A stretch of DNA of 64,000 nt from Isoetes taiwanensis (GCA_021234155.1 JAJEKV010000012.1:2487436-2551435); one strand, 5' to 3'; numbered from the stretch's first letter, positions 21,421 to 33,776 are shown. Numbers and translations: made by a program. The notes: generated by a model not told the origin, from the sequence alone.

Positions 21421-22400
21421 TCAATGGCTCGCCATCGATGACGCAAAGCCGCTCTCAGGTACCGGGTACTCCCTACCGGGCTCTTTGTGTCGGCCCGGCT
21501 CAATCTCGGTGGTCATCCTCCTGGAAAAACCCCTAATCGGTCGGCCTCGAGTCGACATCTTCCTCCTCCGTATGGCCTTCCCGCCGGGAGGATAAAATTT
21601 GATGAGCATCATTACCATATCAGGTTGCTCAACAAGAGTATATGGATGGCGAGGTTCATTGGGATGAGGAATGGCTCGAGAAGTGATAGGCGGGATATGG
21701 AATCCTATCGTTGTTCTCAAACCTATTGACCAGCTCATCCAACAAGATGTCGATGAGGGCTGGGTCGGTAGCCATGTGCTTGGCAATCATGGCGTAGATC
21801 TCCACGATGCTCATGGTGGGACGGATCCGGGCTCTTGGTGATGGCCATAGGGAATAGTGAGGCGCCGGCGAAGAGGATGGCTAAGGGGCTAAGATGCACA
21901 AGGCACAAAGGGCGCCAAGAGCAAAGGTCCGTCGGCGATGGCGGGAGGGCTGGCTCAAAGGCGGTTGGGCAGCGGAAGCAAAAGCAAATGACGGAAATGG
22001 TTTGCTAAGCGGCCAATTAACTTTTAAAATTTCAAAAAAATTTTCTTATTAACTTCAAAATTTTATTATTAAAAATTTTATCGGCGGAAATCTGGCGCCA
22101 CATACGGTCGGCGCCGATGGCATTATATCGGGTTTCACGCCTCGGTGGGTGTCGTCGAAATGCAAAGCGGCGCCGAAGTTGACCTGGCGGGCCAGCGTTG
22201 ACTCGAGTCCCCGGCGGTCGGCGCCGACAAACATTTCGGGCGCTTCGATCTTGGCGCAAAGTGACAAAAAAAGCAGCGGCGCCCGAAGTTCATTTTTTTG
22301 GGCACGCCCTTGACCATTTTAAGCCTAGAGTTGGATTGTTTTAGGGTAATTCGAGTCGCCCAATCCAATGGAGCCATCATCTTTGTCATTTGAGCTACCT
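21421..22400 (-). pseudogene. 5'-most accessory sequences of the gypsy internal region, unknown
   Basis: Protein-like pieces include MSIVEIYAMIAKHMATDPAL then IDILLDELVNRFENNDRIPY (about 21,810-21,690), KFYPPGGKAIRRRKMSTRGR (about 21,600-21,545) and, near the primer site, FGAALHFDDTHRGVKPDIMP (about 22,180-22,110). None matches a family I know. The last segment is very GC-rich and open in more than one frame, so its coding status is doubtful. Confidence 0.3.
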
Positions 22401-22584
22401 TGGCGGCACCTGCTAGGCCTCCAATCTTGGCCCCTCCACTTCAAGGCTACAATTTCTTAACTTAACCTAACACCAAGCCAAACAACAAAGAGAACTAACG
22501 ACGATTGACTTAGCCTCCTCCTAACTACAGGTACTCTACGAAGTTAGTGTTTGGCGGTGCTATGATTCGAACAACCGAAATCAC

Positions 22585-22596
22585 GGCTCGATACCA
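22585..22596 (-). promoter_or_regulatory. Primer binding site of the gypsy element (initiator-Met tRNA type)
   Basis: The minus strand reads TGGTATCGAGCC two bases from the 5' LTR edge. The standard plant site is TGGTATCAGAGCC; one base is missing at the CAG. This marks the start of minus-strand cDNA synthesis. Confidence 0.85.
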
Positions 22597-22598
22597 CC

Positions 22599-24211
22599 TG
22601 TGGCGCTCGAGAATATATACGACCCTCGGGCGTATACATCGAGGACTTTCCCCTCCCATGGCGATCATCTCACCATGGCGGGGCCCTCCAGTCTAATTCG
22701 GGCCATCTATGAAATGAGGCCGAAGAAGGACACTGAAGAAGTCATTCGCCCACGCCTTCAATGGGACTCCTACGTCGGCGGAAGCATGAATACAAGGGTT
22801 AGCACCACGGCCACTAATATACATAAATAACCACCACGAAGGGTGGCATCCATCAAAATACCAACGGCATAGAATATGCATCTAATCCTAAGAAAACACC
22901 CAAACCCCGGGTTCTACCCCGCCTCGGACTCCGTGGGGATCGGACCGCACGGCCGGGCCTCAAGAGATCAGTGAGGCCGAGTCTTGGCATGGCGTTGGCT
23001 GGCATAGAACATTGGCTAGGGTTGTCCACTCCATCCGCCCCCTCCTGTGCACACTTTGCGGATGGGTCAATTCATGCTATGGCTTTGCTATAGCCTTAGG
23101 GAGACGCAAACTTCGGGGCATCACCCTCGAGCCTACTCCGGGTTCATGGCCTTTGGTCCGATGAGGCAGGTGGGAAGCGTCCCCTTCGGAATCATAGTGG
23201 TTCCATGGGTGAGCTAGAGAATACGTGCGCATCAGCGACCCCGCATCCGCACCCAACTTACTCACCCTAAATCTACTCAAAGTGCAAGGTGCTCCATCAC
23301 GGATCACACCTTCCCACCGTGGAGTGTCGGACCCATACCCAGGCCCTCTCTTGACCGGCTATCGGGCCTAGCCCTTTGTAGGAGTCTTAGGAGCCTTGTA
23401 TGCTCATGCAAGACCCCACCCCTCATGTCACTTTGTGCTTTTGTGTTCCTTGTGCGGTGCTAAGCCGGACCATAGCATCTAGGACCGGTGGGTTCTTGTG
23501 CCTGAGCCGCAATTAATGGGACTCTACAGTAGCGCTATCTAGGAGCATACTACAATACGGTTGGAGGTCTCTACCCCCTTAATCCCCGTTTGAGTCGGAC
23601 TAAACAAGGAGCCAACAATCCATCCTTTGAGTAGAAACCATAATTGAATATAAAGAGTACTTGCTTGTACAAACAAGGGTTAGTTTCTATGATTGAATTA
23701 CAAAGAGAACGAGAGAAAGACGGACACAACCAAGTGTTAACTAGAATTCACATAGCCACCTACCTGAATTACGGCTGGACTCATTCCCATGGGGGCCTCC
23801 ATCTCTCGGCGGTTGAAGATTCATTTTGTGGCTTCCGGAGGGGCGGCGGGTATAGTGGTTCTCTGCGGGGTGGTTGATGGCGCTCGGCTCCCGGCCTTCC
23901 TTGGTCGATCTTCGAGGGGAGTCAATCCCGGGGATAGGGGGTCAAGTTGGCATCAAACTTGGCAACCCCCATCTGCCCAATCGATTAAGGTGTGGAAGCC
24001 TTCCCAATTGGTAATTATCCTAATTTCCTAGGTTATAGGTTATTATTATTAATGTGTTAAATTAGCATAGCTAATTTAATCCTTTGTAAGGTAACCCCCT
24101 AGGTTGCAATTAAGTTCCCATACCCCCATGGTAGCGTACCTTTAGGGAGTGACGTGCTTGTATTTGTACGTGTCCCGTATAGTAGACCGTATAAATACGT
24201 GGAACGTCACA
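22599..24211 (-). repeat. 5' LTR of the gypsy element
   Basis: It is 1613 bp, homologous over its whole length to 10468-12078, running from TGTGGCGCTCGAG to GGAACGTCACA in plus orientation. It would carry the element's promoter. I did not locate a confident TATA box. Confidence 0.92.
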
Positions 24212-24216
24212 ATCAG
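24212..24216. repeat. Right target-site duplication (ATCAG) of the gypsy element
   Basis: It is identical to 10463-10467 and directly abuts the outer LTR edge. Confidence 0.85.
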
Positions 24217-25931
24217 CTATTCCATTGCATTTGTATTATGGCTTTTGCAAAAATTCTTCTAGCACAAATAGAAGATTCTCTTCATGCACCAAGGAAAACC
24301 CTTTTGGCATCATATGATCCGCTCACAAAGCTTTGCATCACAACAAAAAAGGCGAAGGGGAGCAGCTCGAAAAATAACAAAGTGCCCTTTCGACATTCTT
24401 TCCAGTAGTAGCACAGGTAGAAGATTGGTATTGTATGATCTGTTCATGGAGCTTCACATCACAGCAACAGGGGCGACTGGAATAGGGGCGATCGGGAAAT
24501 TACCGACTATAACAAGTTTAGGCTAGTCAGAGGGAGCCTCTAGCCACTCAAGGAATGGCAGTGGTGGTGGTGGTGGTGGCTCAAACTCATTTGGAGGTGG
24601 CGTCACAGCAGTGTCGGCACCGGCCGCCACCCTTATTCGCGACGTTCGCCTCTTCTGACAGTTTCATCTCTTTGCTGTTAGTAGCTAGAAGGACGACCTC
24701 GTAGATTCCGAAGTTCCTTCTCCCATGTTAATATTTGAAATCCGACCCTCATCTGACTTACTGTCAGATGATGAGGGTGGAACATCTCCGTATAATTATT
24801 TCTGTAGTCTTCTACCTCTTTTTCTTCTCGGCTTTGTCAATTTGTGGTGCCTTCCCTTTGTGCTGCTTTTCTTAGCCCGAATCCTCTCCTTTTTTCACTC
24901 TCTCGTGTTCCTTTTTTATCTGCCTCCTCAACACGTTGCACGAGTGCCAACTTGCTTTTTTGCCTTTAAATTTATGAATTTTTGTTCAGTATCAAGAACT
25001 TGGACGCTGGGCGTATCATTTTGTGAAGTCACCTTCGATGTCGGTTTGGTCCTCCCATATCGAATGACAACTCGATCGCCTCATTGATGCCTTAAAATTG
25101 GCTTGTAGGCAAAGAGTCAGGCAAAAAAAAAAAAGAAAAAAGAAAAAAAGGGGGGTGTAACTCGAAATTTTAGGATTTAGTGTTCTATTTATAGACATGG
25201 CAAATTTTGGGGTTTCTTAGGTTGAAAACATGTTTCTGGCACACTCCATGTGTATTTGGTCCACGTTTGGCTAAAAATTTTACTTTTTCCTGTAATTTCA
25301 TGTTACTTGCCTACAAAATACTACTATCTAACATATTCTAACCATGGGAAAAAAACATTCTTCACTACTCAAGGTCATTGTTTGAGTTTATTCACAAACT
25401 TCAATTTGAAGATTGGTTAGCACTATTTGTTAGAGCGTATGGCAAGTGCTTGATGTTGGTATGCCAAGATTATCGATCCGATGTCCCCTTCTTCCATATG
25501 GTGTCTCGATCGTATAGAAGCAGGAGATTCCTTCATAATTGACTCCACTAGCCCAAGATGAGCCATTCATAAGGCGTTGACTACTATCTGATGCTCCAGA
25601 GATGACGTGGAAGCATGAATGTGTCATCGCCCGTCTTCCTCGTGATTACTAACTCTGAAAGCATGAATATTAGCACAACCAAGACCATCTAGACATATAT
25701 GAGTAGTTGCTTCTACGCATTTATGTCGATGTCTCAAGAACAATTGCACATTCAAGAAACGAATACTTGAGCGGTCTACCATAGGCCCATTACAGACATC
25801 ACTCTTTAAAGGATTTAACTGATATAACATCTTGTCCTTCTGAAGATAAAGGCTTCTCAATTCAGTTTTTTTTTTTTTTAATCAAATAGTGAAAATGATG
25901 TGTCTGGAACCTTCGTCCTCTGAAATGATTA
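24217..25931. other. Diverged coding-like DNA between the gypsy and copia elements
   Basis: No family is recognised. On the minus strand, 24,560-24,780 encodes a Pro run from a (GGT)n tract (24,557-24,578) and an acidic Ser patch PPSSSDSKSDEG; about 24,800-25,000 is Lys/Arg-rich (KSSTKGRHHKLTKPRRKRGR). A second minus-strand stretch (25,860-25,450) reads YLQKDKMLYQLNPLKSDVCN and EATTHICLDGLGCANIHAFR. These could be decayed retroelement or host exons. A 14-T run at 25,866-25,879 precedes the copia array. Confidence 0.3.
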
Positions 25932-26697
25932 TGTGAAATTTATAGGCTATAAGAATTATTCATTCATGCAAAGTATCACCAAATGCTACACATTATCACG
26001 TTATAGATCATGTCTTCATAACCATTGCTCATATTTCAATTCAAATATATGCCAATAGCACAAATGAAATAATACTGTAGCACAATATTCACATTTTCTA
26101 TCGAACCTTAACTTGAGGTATTACAGAAGAAAATTCAACTAGAAAATACCTTCATTTATCAATCCTCCACCTCCGATCTTCAGAGTATTTAGCAGTAAAT
26201 TTATCCTATTCATCTTTCAAATATTATAGGCCCCATTCCGACGGTTTTGCATCATCGAATCAGAGCCAAGTTCCTCCCGTCACAATGGGATTGAACCAAG
26301 TTTTCAAATACAAAACTGTCTTCATTTAATTGGACCGAAATGCGGCCTAAAGTCACTTTACAAATATGGATGACTTTCGAAAATAACTGCTTAACCTTTT
26401 AGAAATGCTTTCAACCTATATCTTGTGCACCCATACAACTGTTGTCAGTCTTAGATCTCATAGTAACATCTGTATAATTTTGATTCCCTTGTGTATACAA
26501 TTGATTCATAAGCAACAAGTTTATAGGTTTAGATATGCATACCTCACATTCCTCCGTCATATTTTAACCTGTAAACTGGTTCATCATCTAAGCAGCTTTA
26601 TTCCTTTAACTGATTCAAACTCCTCCTTTACGTTATAAACTGTAAACAGATTAAGTGCTCCAAGACCTTATTTTATCATATGTTTAAACCTGCCACA
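25932..26697 (-). repeat. Copia LTR 1 (leftmost)
   Basis: It starts TGTGAAATTTATAGGC. The right boundary at about 26,697 (CCTGCCACA) is estimated from the end of the pol-homologous sequence. It lacks about 50 bp present in the other three LTRs (missing near 26,400) between short AACCTTT repeats, consistent with slippage deletion. The left flank is unrelated DNA. Confidence 0.8.
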
Positions 26698-28680
26698 GTC
26701 TTATAACTTTTCCTTACAGCTTATCTGATCTATCAGATATTTAAATCTGTTATAATTAAGAGCCTTTGTCATAATGTCTGCCAACTATTTTTCAGAGCTC
26801 ACATGCTGCATTTGAATCAACCCTTTGGATACCATATTTCTAATGAAATGTAATTCCATTTCTATGTGCTTAGTTCTCTCATGTAACACATGATTCTTCG
26901 TCATAGAGATGCAACTTTGACTGTCACAAAATAGACTTGTACTTCCCATTTGCTCAACACCTAGCTCATTTAGAATTCTTCCGGTCCATATAATTTCTTT
27001 GGCAGCTAGAGTTGCTGCTGCATACTCTGCTTCAGCTGTTGATAGAGCTATGGCTGTTTGTTTTTTACTCCTCCAACTTATGGGCGCTCCACCAAGCATG
27101 AGTGTATATCCAGAAGTGGACTTTCTTTCATCCATATCTCCACACCAATCAGCATCACAAAATGCCTTAAGCTGTAAATCTTCTGAGCAGTAAACAATAC
27201 CAAAGTTTATGATCCCTTTTAAGTACCTCAATACTTTCTCTGCTGCTAACCAATGTCCCTTGCCTGGATTATGATTATACTCAACACGTTCACAATAAAT
27301 GCAATATCTGGCCTCGTGTTATTTGCAATGTGCAGCAGGCTCCCAATTAGTTGTCTGTATGGTATTCCAACAATTTCTTCTTGTTCCCTTTTATTTTTAG
27401 GACATATTGACTTTGAGATTTTGCTGCCACATATCACTGGAGTTTTCACTGGATTACATTCCAGCATATTGAATTTAGTCACTACTGCCTCAATGTATTT
27501 GCTTTGAGAAAGAGTGATCACTTTATTAACTCTGTCACGACCTACTTCAATTCCCAAGAACTTCTTAAGTTCACCTAAATCAGACATCTTGTAATTATTC
27601 TTGAGAATATTTTTGCAATGATTCAACACCTTAATATTACTTGCTGCCATAACACAATCGTCAACATATATTGCTTCTATGCAATATTCATTGTTTTCCC
27701 TGTATATGTAAACTTTCCCATCATTCTGCAATTTTATAAACTCTTGCTGATTTAGGTAGGTATCTATGCATTTATACCATTGCCTTGGAGATTGTCTTAG
27801 CCCATAAACTGCTTTGTTAAGCTTTTGGACTTTCTCTTGCCCCTTTTCATATCCGGGAGCTTATCTCATAAAAATCTCCTCCTCTAAATCTGCATTTAAA
27901 AAGGCTGTGTTCACGTCCATATGGTGAAGTTCAAAATTTAATGCATTTGCAATTGCAATAATCATTCTGATACTTACTAGTTTAACCACAGGTGAATATG
28001 TTTCTTCATAATCAAGTCCCTTTTTCTGAGAAAAACCTTGAGCTACTAACCTGGCTTTATATTTGGGACTTCCATCTGCATTCAACTTAATTTTGTATAC
28101 CCACTTATTTCCGACTATGTTTTTATCTATAGGTGGATCAACCAGCTCATATGTGGAAGTTCTTTCAAAAGCTTTCATTTCCTCGTCCATTGCTATTTTC
28201 CACTTATCACTCTCCAAAGAATTCATTGCTTCTTTGGAAAGAATCGGTTTTTCAGATTCTAGCACCAATAATACCTCATTTGTATGCGTATTTTTGTTTT
28301 TGTAGTCTAGTACTTCTTCCTAGACTGTTTCTGCCATATTTCTCAATGTCTAAATTCATCTCATCTCTTAATATGTCATGCTCAGTTCTCCTCTTCCTTC
28401 TATTAGTTATAGCAGGCTGATATTCCATAAATTCCTCTTGTATACCTTGCATTTCATGCTCTTCATTATCCATGTTATGCTCCTCCTCTTGTTTTCCATC
28501 CTCTTGTTCATCTTGATCTTCTATTATATCTGCCATTTCTCTAGTTTTAATTTCTGAATTTTCTGAACTGTTTTCTTCTTTCATTGGCTTACCATTACTA
28601 GTCTTTGAATTGAATAGATCTCCTTCCACAAATACTACATCTCTACTTGTTAACACTCTTCTTTTTTCAGGCTGAAACAC
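26698..28680 (-). pseudogene. Copia copy 1: reverse transcriptase and RNase H
   Basis: Right to left: MFQPEKRRVLTSRDVVFVEG (28,680), KWKIAMDEEMKAFERTSTYE, NKWVYKIKLNADGSPKYKAR, HHMDVNTAFLNADLEEEIFM, then an in-frame TAA (near 27,861) where copy 2 has Gln. The fragment 27731-27246 carries the catalytic AIYVDDCVMAAS. RNase H follows (27231-26785) with CDADWCGDMDERKSTSGYTL, STAEAEYAAATLAAKEIIW and LFCDSQSCISMTKNHVLHER, ending QHVSSEK-stop-LADIMTKAL. The TAG in the last motif replaces the usual Gln and occurs in every copy. The acidic linker before RT is Glu/Asp-rich. Confidence 0.88.
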
Positions 28681-28823
28681 CCTATAACCTTTAGATTCTT
28701 CATCATAGCCTATAGGTAAGTTATCATTGATCTGTCATCAAGTTTTTGCCTTTTTTCTTTTGGTATATGAGTGTAGGCTAAACAGCCATACACTTTGAAC
28801 TTCTCAAAACTTGGCAACTTTCC

Positions 28824-29853
28824 TCACCACAAGTATTCTGGGTTGTTTTCCTTTATGCTAGCACATGGTAGAAGATTTTGTATAAGTACAGCAGTTCTGA
28901 CCGCTTCTTCCCATAGATAATTTGGTAACCCTGTATGTTTGAGCATTGCTCTTACAGCATTCAATATAGTTTTATTTTTCCTCTCAGCTACACCGTTCTG
29001 CTGTGGAGTATAACTACATGTAAAATGTCTTCTAATCCCTCTTTTAATACAATAACTTCGAAAATTTGATGAGAAATACTCACCTCCTCTATCAGAGTGT
29101 ATGCATTTGATTCTTCGTCCAGTAGAGCATTCCACCTCTGCTGCAAATGCCTTAAAGGCCTCGAATGCCAAGTCCTTAGACCTGAGACAATACACTTTTG
29201 TTTTTCTGCTAAAATCATCAATAAAGGTTATAAAATATCTTTTCCCCTGTTATTCAGTTACATTTAGAGGTCCACACAAATATGTGTGTATGAGTTCCAA
29301 AATACCATTTGCTCTTTTCTTTGATCTCATTTGAAAGGCGATGCGCAATGTTTTCAAGTAAACATCCTTTGCATATATGGTTTTCAACCTTGCTGTTTTC
29401 AGACTTTATCCATCCCTGTATTATCATAAACTCAATGTCTTTTACATTTACATGTCCCAATCTCTCATGCCAAGTTGCAATGTTTGCAATATTTGAAACT
29501 GTTAACAAGCTTGCACTTCCAAAACAAGTTGGATTTAGACCAAACAGATTTCCAATGCGCTTGCCCAGAAATTTCAATTCATTTCCTTCAAAGATTTTAC
29601 AATACTTTTGTTCAAAAACCACTTTGAAGCCCAAATCTACTAACTGACTAACTGAAATTAAGTTTCTCACAAGACTAGGAACACAAAGTACATTCTGTAG
29701 ATTAACTACTTTGCCATTTAAATAAAAAAGCTCCAAAATTCCTTCATCTTCACTATCTATAATTAACAAATCATCATTATTAATCCCTTCGGACATGAAA
29801 TTTGTTTGGTAAATTCTTACCTCTTCATCAATATCTGCTGGCTCCTCCTCCAA
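28824..29853 (-). pseudogene. Copia copy 1: protease remnant and integrase
   Basis: This is the same region as in copy 3 (40212-41240) but frame-broken near 29,255-29,310. Motifs: LNGKVVNLQNVLCVPSL and LISVSQLVDLGFKVVFEQ (pre-integrase), TWHERLGHVNVKDIEFM and CKGC (zinc-binding domain), then KCIHSDRGGEYFSSNF and YTPQQNGVAERKNKT with the second Asp and the Glu. The first catalytic Asp is replaced by Tyr (HTYLCGP when read in the correct frame). Confidence 0.85.
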
Positions 29854-29867
29854 TGTAACTTCTTCAG

Positions 29868-30815
29868 CTATATTAGCCTCGAACTTATTATGTTTGCCTC
29901 TGCCTCTTCCCCTGCCTCTAGCAGCATAAAACCCTCTTCCTCTTCCTCTAGAACTAGCTTTTCCTTTTGGACTTGGACATGTAGATGCAAGATCCCCCTG
30001 CCATTACAATTGTGACAATTAACTTCCCTGGATAAATTTGGACAATTTATTTTCAAATGTAAGTATTTATTTGTTGTAGTTATAACAGGGCCCTATCTTT
30101 TCTTGACGAGTCTTCTCGCCTTTTCCCTTTGTAAATAGTACTTGAGCAGTATCATCTTCATTAATCAAAGCATTCTCTCAGCTTCTGCCTTGGTTTTTGC
30201 AATAGTTCTTATGAACATAGAGATGTTTCCCAGATTAGACACTGCCCTAGAAATGGCCAAAACTTGCTGTTGCTGGGTGTAATATACTCCTGCACCCTCT
30301 AAATCAGCAATTATGTTATCAAAAGTTTGTAAAAATTCATTCACATCATCATTCTCCTGGAACTTCAACCTCCTAAGTTCATTTTCCAAAACATCTATTT
30401 GTGAGGATGTCTTTTCCTCATAATTCATTAGCAAATAACTCCACATGTTTTTAGGATGCGTACCTCTCAGCTTTAATACTATGCTTGAACTGATCTTGCT
30501 CATGATGATGCCCTGAGCCTCTCTTAATTTAGCCTTGTCTTCAGCTGCTACACCTCTGATAGATGTTGTTTCACCTCCTCTAACCTGATCAGAATCTCTT
30601 TCATTTATGGAACTTGAACTTTCTGCAACTGCAGCACTTGCATTTCTACTGCCATGACTTCTCAGTCTTACTTGTTCTTCAGTAGGTTCTATGATGTCCC
30701 ATAGATCCTCTACTTCCAACACATGCTTTATTTTCTCTTTCCACACTTGAAACCCTGAATCTCCCTTGAAAACCTCAATGGCATTCAAAAGTCCTGCTCC
30801 AAATCTACTGGCCAT
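29868..30815 (-). pseudogene. Copia copy 1: gag
   Basis: It starts MASRFGAGLLNAIEVFKGDS, then GFQVWKEKIKHVLEVEDLWD, ILKLRGTHPKNMWSYLLMNY-like core (SSSIVLKLRGTHPKNMWSYL) and LENELRRLKFQENDDVNEFL. This is the UBN2/copia Gag domain. The first frame ends KTKAEAERML at 30165. Zinc-knuckle sequence follows (30164-29868) in a shifted frame, with the knuckle disrupted. The ATG 30815 lies 40 bp inside the LTR/primer-site edge. Confidence 0.85.
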
Positions 30816-30841
30816 TTTGACTGCAAAATATTCACCACCAA

Positions 30842-30853
30842 GCCTCGATACCA
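30842..30853 (-). promoter_or_regulatory. Primer binding site of copia copy 1
   Basis: The minus strand reads TTGGTATCGAGGC next to the LTR end CACA. Copy 2 has the intact TGGTATCAGAGC at the same place, so this copy differs exactly at the CAG. Confidence 0.75.
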
Positions 30854-30854
30854 A

Positions 30855-31673
30855 TGTGAAATTTATAGGCTATAAGAATTATTCATTAATGCAAGTATCA
30901 CCAAATGCTATACATTATCATGTTATAGATCATGTCTTCATAACCATTGCTCATATTTCAATTCAAATATATGTCAATAGCACAAATGAAATAATATTGT
31001 AGCACAATATTCACATTTTCTATCGAATCTTAACTTGAGGTATTACAGAAGAAAATTCAACTGGAAAATACCTTCGTTTATCAATCCTCCAACCTCCGAT
31101 CTTCAGAGTATTTAGCAGTGAATTTATCCTATTCATCTTTCAAATATTATAGGCCCCATTCCGACGGTTTTGCATCATCGAATCAGAGCCAAGTTCCTCC
31201 CGTCACAATGGGATTGAACCAAGTTTTCAAATACAAAAGCTGTCTTCATGTAATTGGACGAAATGCGCGGCCTAAAGTCACTTTACAAATATGGATGACT
31301 TTCGAAAATAACTGCTTAACCTTTTAACCTTTACCAATGGTTTTCAAGCCCATAAGCATATCTAGGTTTAACCTTTAGAAATGCTTTCAACCTATATCTT
31401 GTGCACCCATACAACTGTTGTCAGTCTTAGATCTCATAGTAACATCTGTATAATTTTGATTCCCCTGTGTATACCATTGATTCATAAGCAACAAGTTTAT
31501 AGGTTTAGATATGCATGCCTCACATTCCTCCGTCATATTTTAACCTGTAAACTGGTTCATCATCTAAGCAGCTTTATTCCTTTAACTGATTCAAACTCCT
31601 CCTTCACGTTATAAACTGTAAACAGATTAAGTGCTCCAAGGCCTTATTTTATCATGTGTTTAAACCTGCCACA
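30855..31673 (-). repeat. Copia LTR 2 (shared by copies 1 and 2)
   Basis: It is about 819 bp and starts TGTGAAATTTATAGGC. The right end at about 31,673 is estimated. Copy 1's primer site abuts its left edge and copy 2's pol end abuts its right edge. Confidence 0.85.
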
Positions 31674-33776
31674 GTCTTATAACTTTTCCTTACAGCTTAT
31701 CTGATCTATCAGATATTTAAATCTGTTATAATTAAGAGCCTTTGTCATAATGTCTGCCAACTATTTTTCAGAGCTCACATGCTGCATTTGAATCAACCCT
31801 TTGGATACCATATTTCTAATGAAATGTAATTCCATTTCTATGTGCTTAGTTCTCTCATGTAGTACATGATTCTTCGTCATAGAGATGCAACTTTGACTGT
31901 CACAAACATGGAATAAATTACTAATCCTATATTTTTAGTATAGCCAAATAGGTTTAGCTAAACTACCTTTGAATTGGAGCTAGAAGTTTATGACACTTGG
32001 CTAACCTAAATGGTTTTTCTCCATCATGGTTTCTTGTCTTTGGCTAAGCTTTCACAAAATGTAGAGTCAAATATTAGCCATCATAATATCCTTATTTTAA
32101 AATATCCAAGCCTTTAAAGACATTGGACTTATTACTATTACAATGAAATTTAATATAGAAAAATAAATGGTGCATAATGTAGCATAAATAGTGCAATTAT
32201 AATCATTGTTATAACTTCCTTAATATAGAATAAAACAAAGACATAAACATATACACACATGTTCAAAGCTCAAAGAAAAAGTGCAGTGTTCCTTCTAGAT
32301 GTGGTCCTCCCTCTGATAATTCAACTCCATATTTATTGAAATAAGAAGTTCCTACACAACTTCGTACTTGGCTACTAGGCTAATCCGTCCATTTTCCCAA
32401 GTCCACTCTTTCTTAGGTTTGGCTAATTATTATCCTAGTGGGTTATGCGAGGTGGAGGTTTGGCTATCTAATCTAGAAACTCACTTAGTCGACAAAAAAA
32501 TTGGGCTAAAATTTTTCTTTTTTGGGCAATTGTTTCCATTTATTTTAGCCATTTTTTTTTGGCAAAAATGCTACAAAATAGCCATTTGGCTAGCCTTAGC
32601 CGTTATTTTATTCCATGGTCACAAAATAGACTTGTACTTCCCATTTGCTCAACACCTAGCTCATTTAGAATTCTTCCGGTCCATATAATTTCTTTGGCAG
32701 CTAGAGTTGCTGCTGCATACTCTGCTTTGTTGATAGAGCTATGGCTGTTTGTTTTTTACTCCTCCAACTTATGGGCGCTCCACCAAGCATGAGTGTATAT
32801 CCAGAAGTGGACTTTCTTTCATCCATATCTCCACACCAATCAGCATCACAAAATGCCTTAAGCTGTAAATCTTCTGAGCAGTAAACGATACCAAAGTTTA
32901 TGATCCCTTTTAAGTACCTCAATACTTTCTCTGCTGCTAACCAATGTCCCTTGCCTGGATTATGATTATACTCAACACGTTCACAATAAATGCAATATCT
33001 GGCCTCGTGTTATTTGCAATGTGCAGCAGGCTCCCAATTAGTTGTCTGTATGGTATTCCAACAATTTCTTCTTGTTCCCTTTTATTTTTAGGACATATTG
33101 ACTTTGAGATTTTGCTGCCACATATCACTGGAGTTTTCACTGGATTACATTCCAGCATATTGAATTTAGTCAATACTGCCTCAATGTATTTGCTTTGAGA
33201 ACGAGTGATCACTTTATTAACTCTGTCACGACCTACTTCAATTCCCAAGAACTTCTTAAGTTCACCTAAATCAGTCATCTTGTATTTATTCTTGAGAATA
33301 TTTTTGCAATGGTTCAACACCTTGACATTACTTGCTGCCATAACACAATCGTCAACATATATTGCTACAATGCAATATTCATTGTTTTTCTTGTATATGT
33401 AAACATTCCCATCATTCTGCAATTTTATAAACTCTTGCTGATTTAGGTAGGTATCTATGCATTTATACCATTGCCTCGGAGATTGTCTTAGCCCATAAAC
33501 TGCTTTGTTAAGCTTCCAGACTTTCTCTTTCCCCTTCTCATATCCGGGAGCTTGTCTCATAAAAATCTCCTCCTCTAAATCTGCATTTAAGAAGGCTGTG
33601 TTCACGTCCATATGGTGAAGTTCAAAATTTAATGCATTTGCAATTGCAATAATCATCCTGATACTTACTAGCTTAACCACAGGTGAATATGTTTCTTCAT
33701 AATCAAGTCCCTTTTTCTGGGAAAAGCCTTGAGCTACTAACCTGGCTTTATATTTGGGGCTTCCATCTGCATTCAA
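31674..33776 (-). pseudogene. Copia copy 2: reverse transcriptase and RNase H, split by a MITE
   Basis: A 279-residue frame (33776-32937) runs unbroken from MNADGSPKYKARLVAQGFSQ through EEIFMRQAPGYEKG, KLNKAVYGLRQSPRQWYKC and AIYVDDCVMAASN to IPYRQLIGSLLHIANNTRPD. This is the best-preserved RT in the array, retaining Gln where copies 1 and 3 have a stop. RNase H (32922-32626) reads CDADWCGDMDERKSTSGYTL and is interrupted at LFCD by the MITE at 31907-32617. The remaining C-terminus continues at about 31,898-31,740 with the family-wide TAG in EK-stop-LADIMTKAL. Confidence 0.88.
31899..32625. mobile_element. hAT-like MITE in copia copy 2 (31907-32617)
   Basis: Terminal inverted repeats CATGGAATAAA (31907-31917) and TTTATTCCATG (32607-32617) are perfect. 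Flanking 8-bp duplications GTCACAAA lie at 31899-31906 and 32618-32625. The 711-bp body has subterminal TAGCCAAAT motifs in opposite orientation and no transposase. Eight-base duplications point to the hAT superfamily. Confidence 0.92.

Larger units (their letters stand above)
10468..24211 (-). mobile_element. Complete 13.7-kb Ty3/gypsy LTR retrotransposon with a 5' accessory region
   Basis: The two LTRs are both about 1.61 kb, run in the same direction, and carry terminal TGTGACG/CGTCACA (TGTGGCG in the right copy). ATCAG flanks the element on both sides. Inside the right LTR is a primer site resembling TGGTATCAGAGCC. Inside the left LTR is a purine tract on the minus strand. Transcription is therefore right to left. 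The order is 5' LTR, primer site, 4.5-kb accessory region (22.4-18.3 kb), gag, protease, RT, RNase H, integrase, polypurine tract, 3' LTR. The order RT-RNase H-integrase and a gag with FDGKSRGG and AESWLDEM motifs place it in Ty3/gypsy, probably near the chromovirus branch. Coding regions are heavily broken. An accessory block before gag recalls Ogre/TatV elements, but those use other tRNA primers. Confidence 0.93.

Noticed and set aside
32944-33198. Plus-strand frames repeated in each copia unit (for example 27,253-27,507, 32,944-33,198, 38,639-38,893)
   Set aside because: They are antisense shadows of the RT gene; conservation follows the RT frame on the minus strand.
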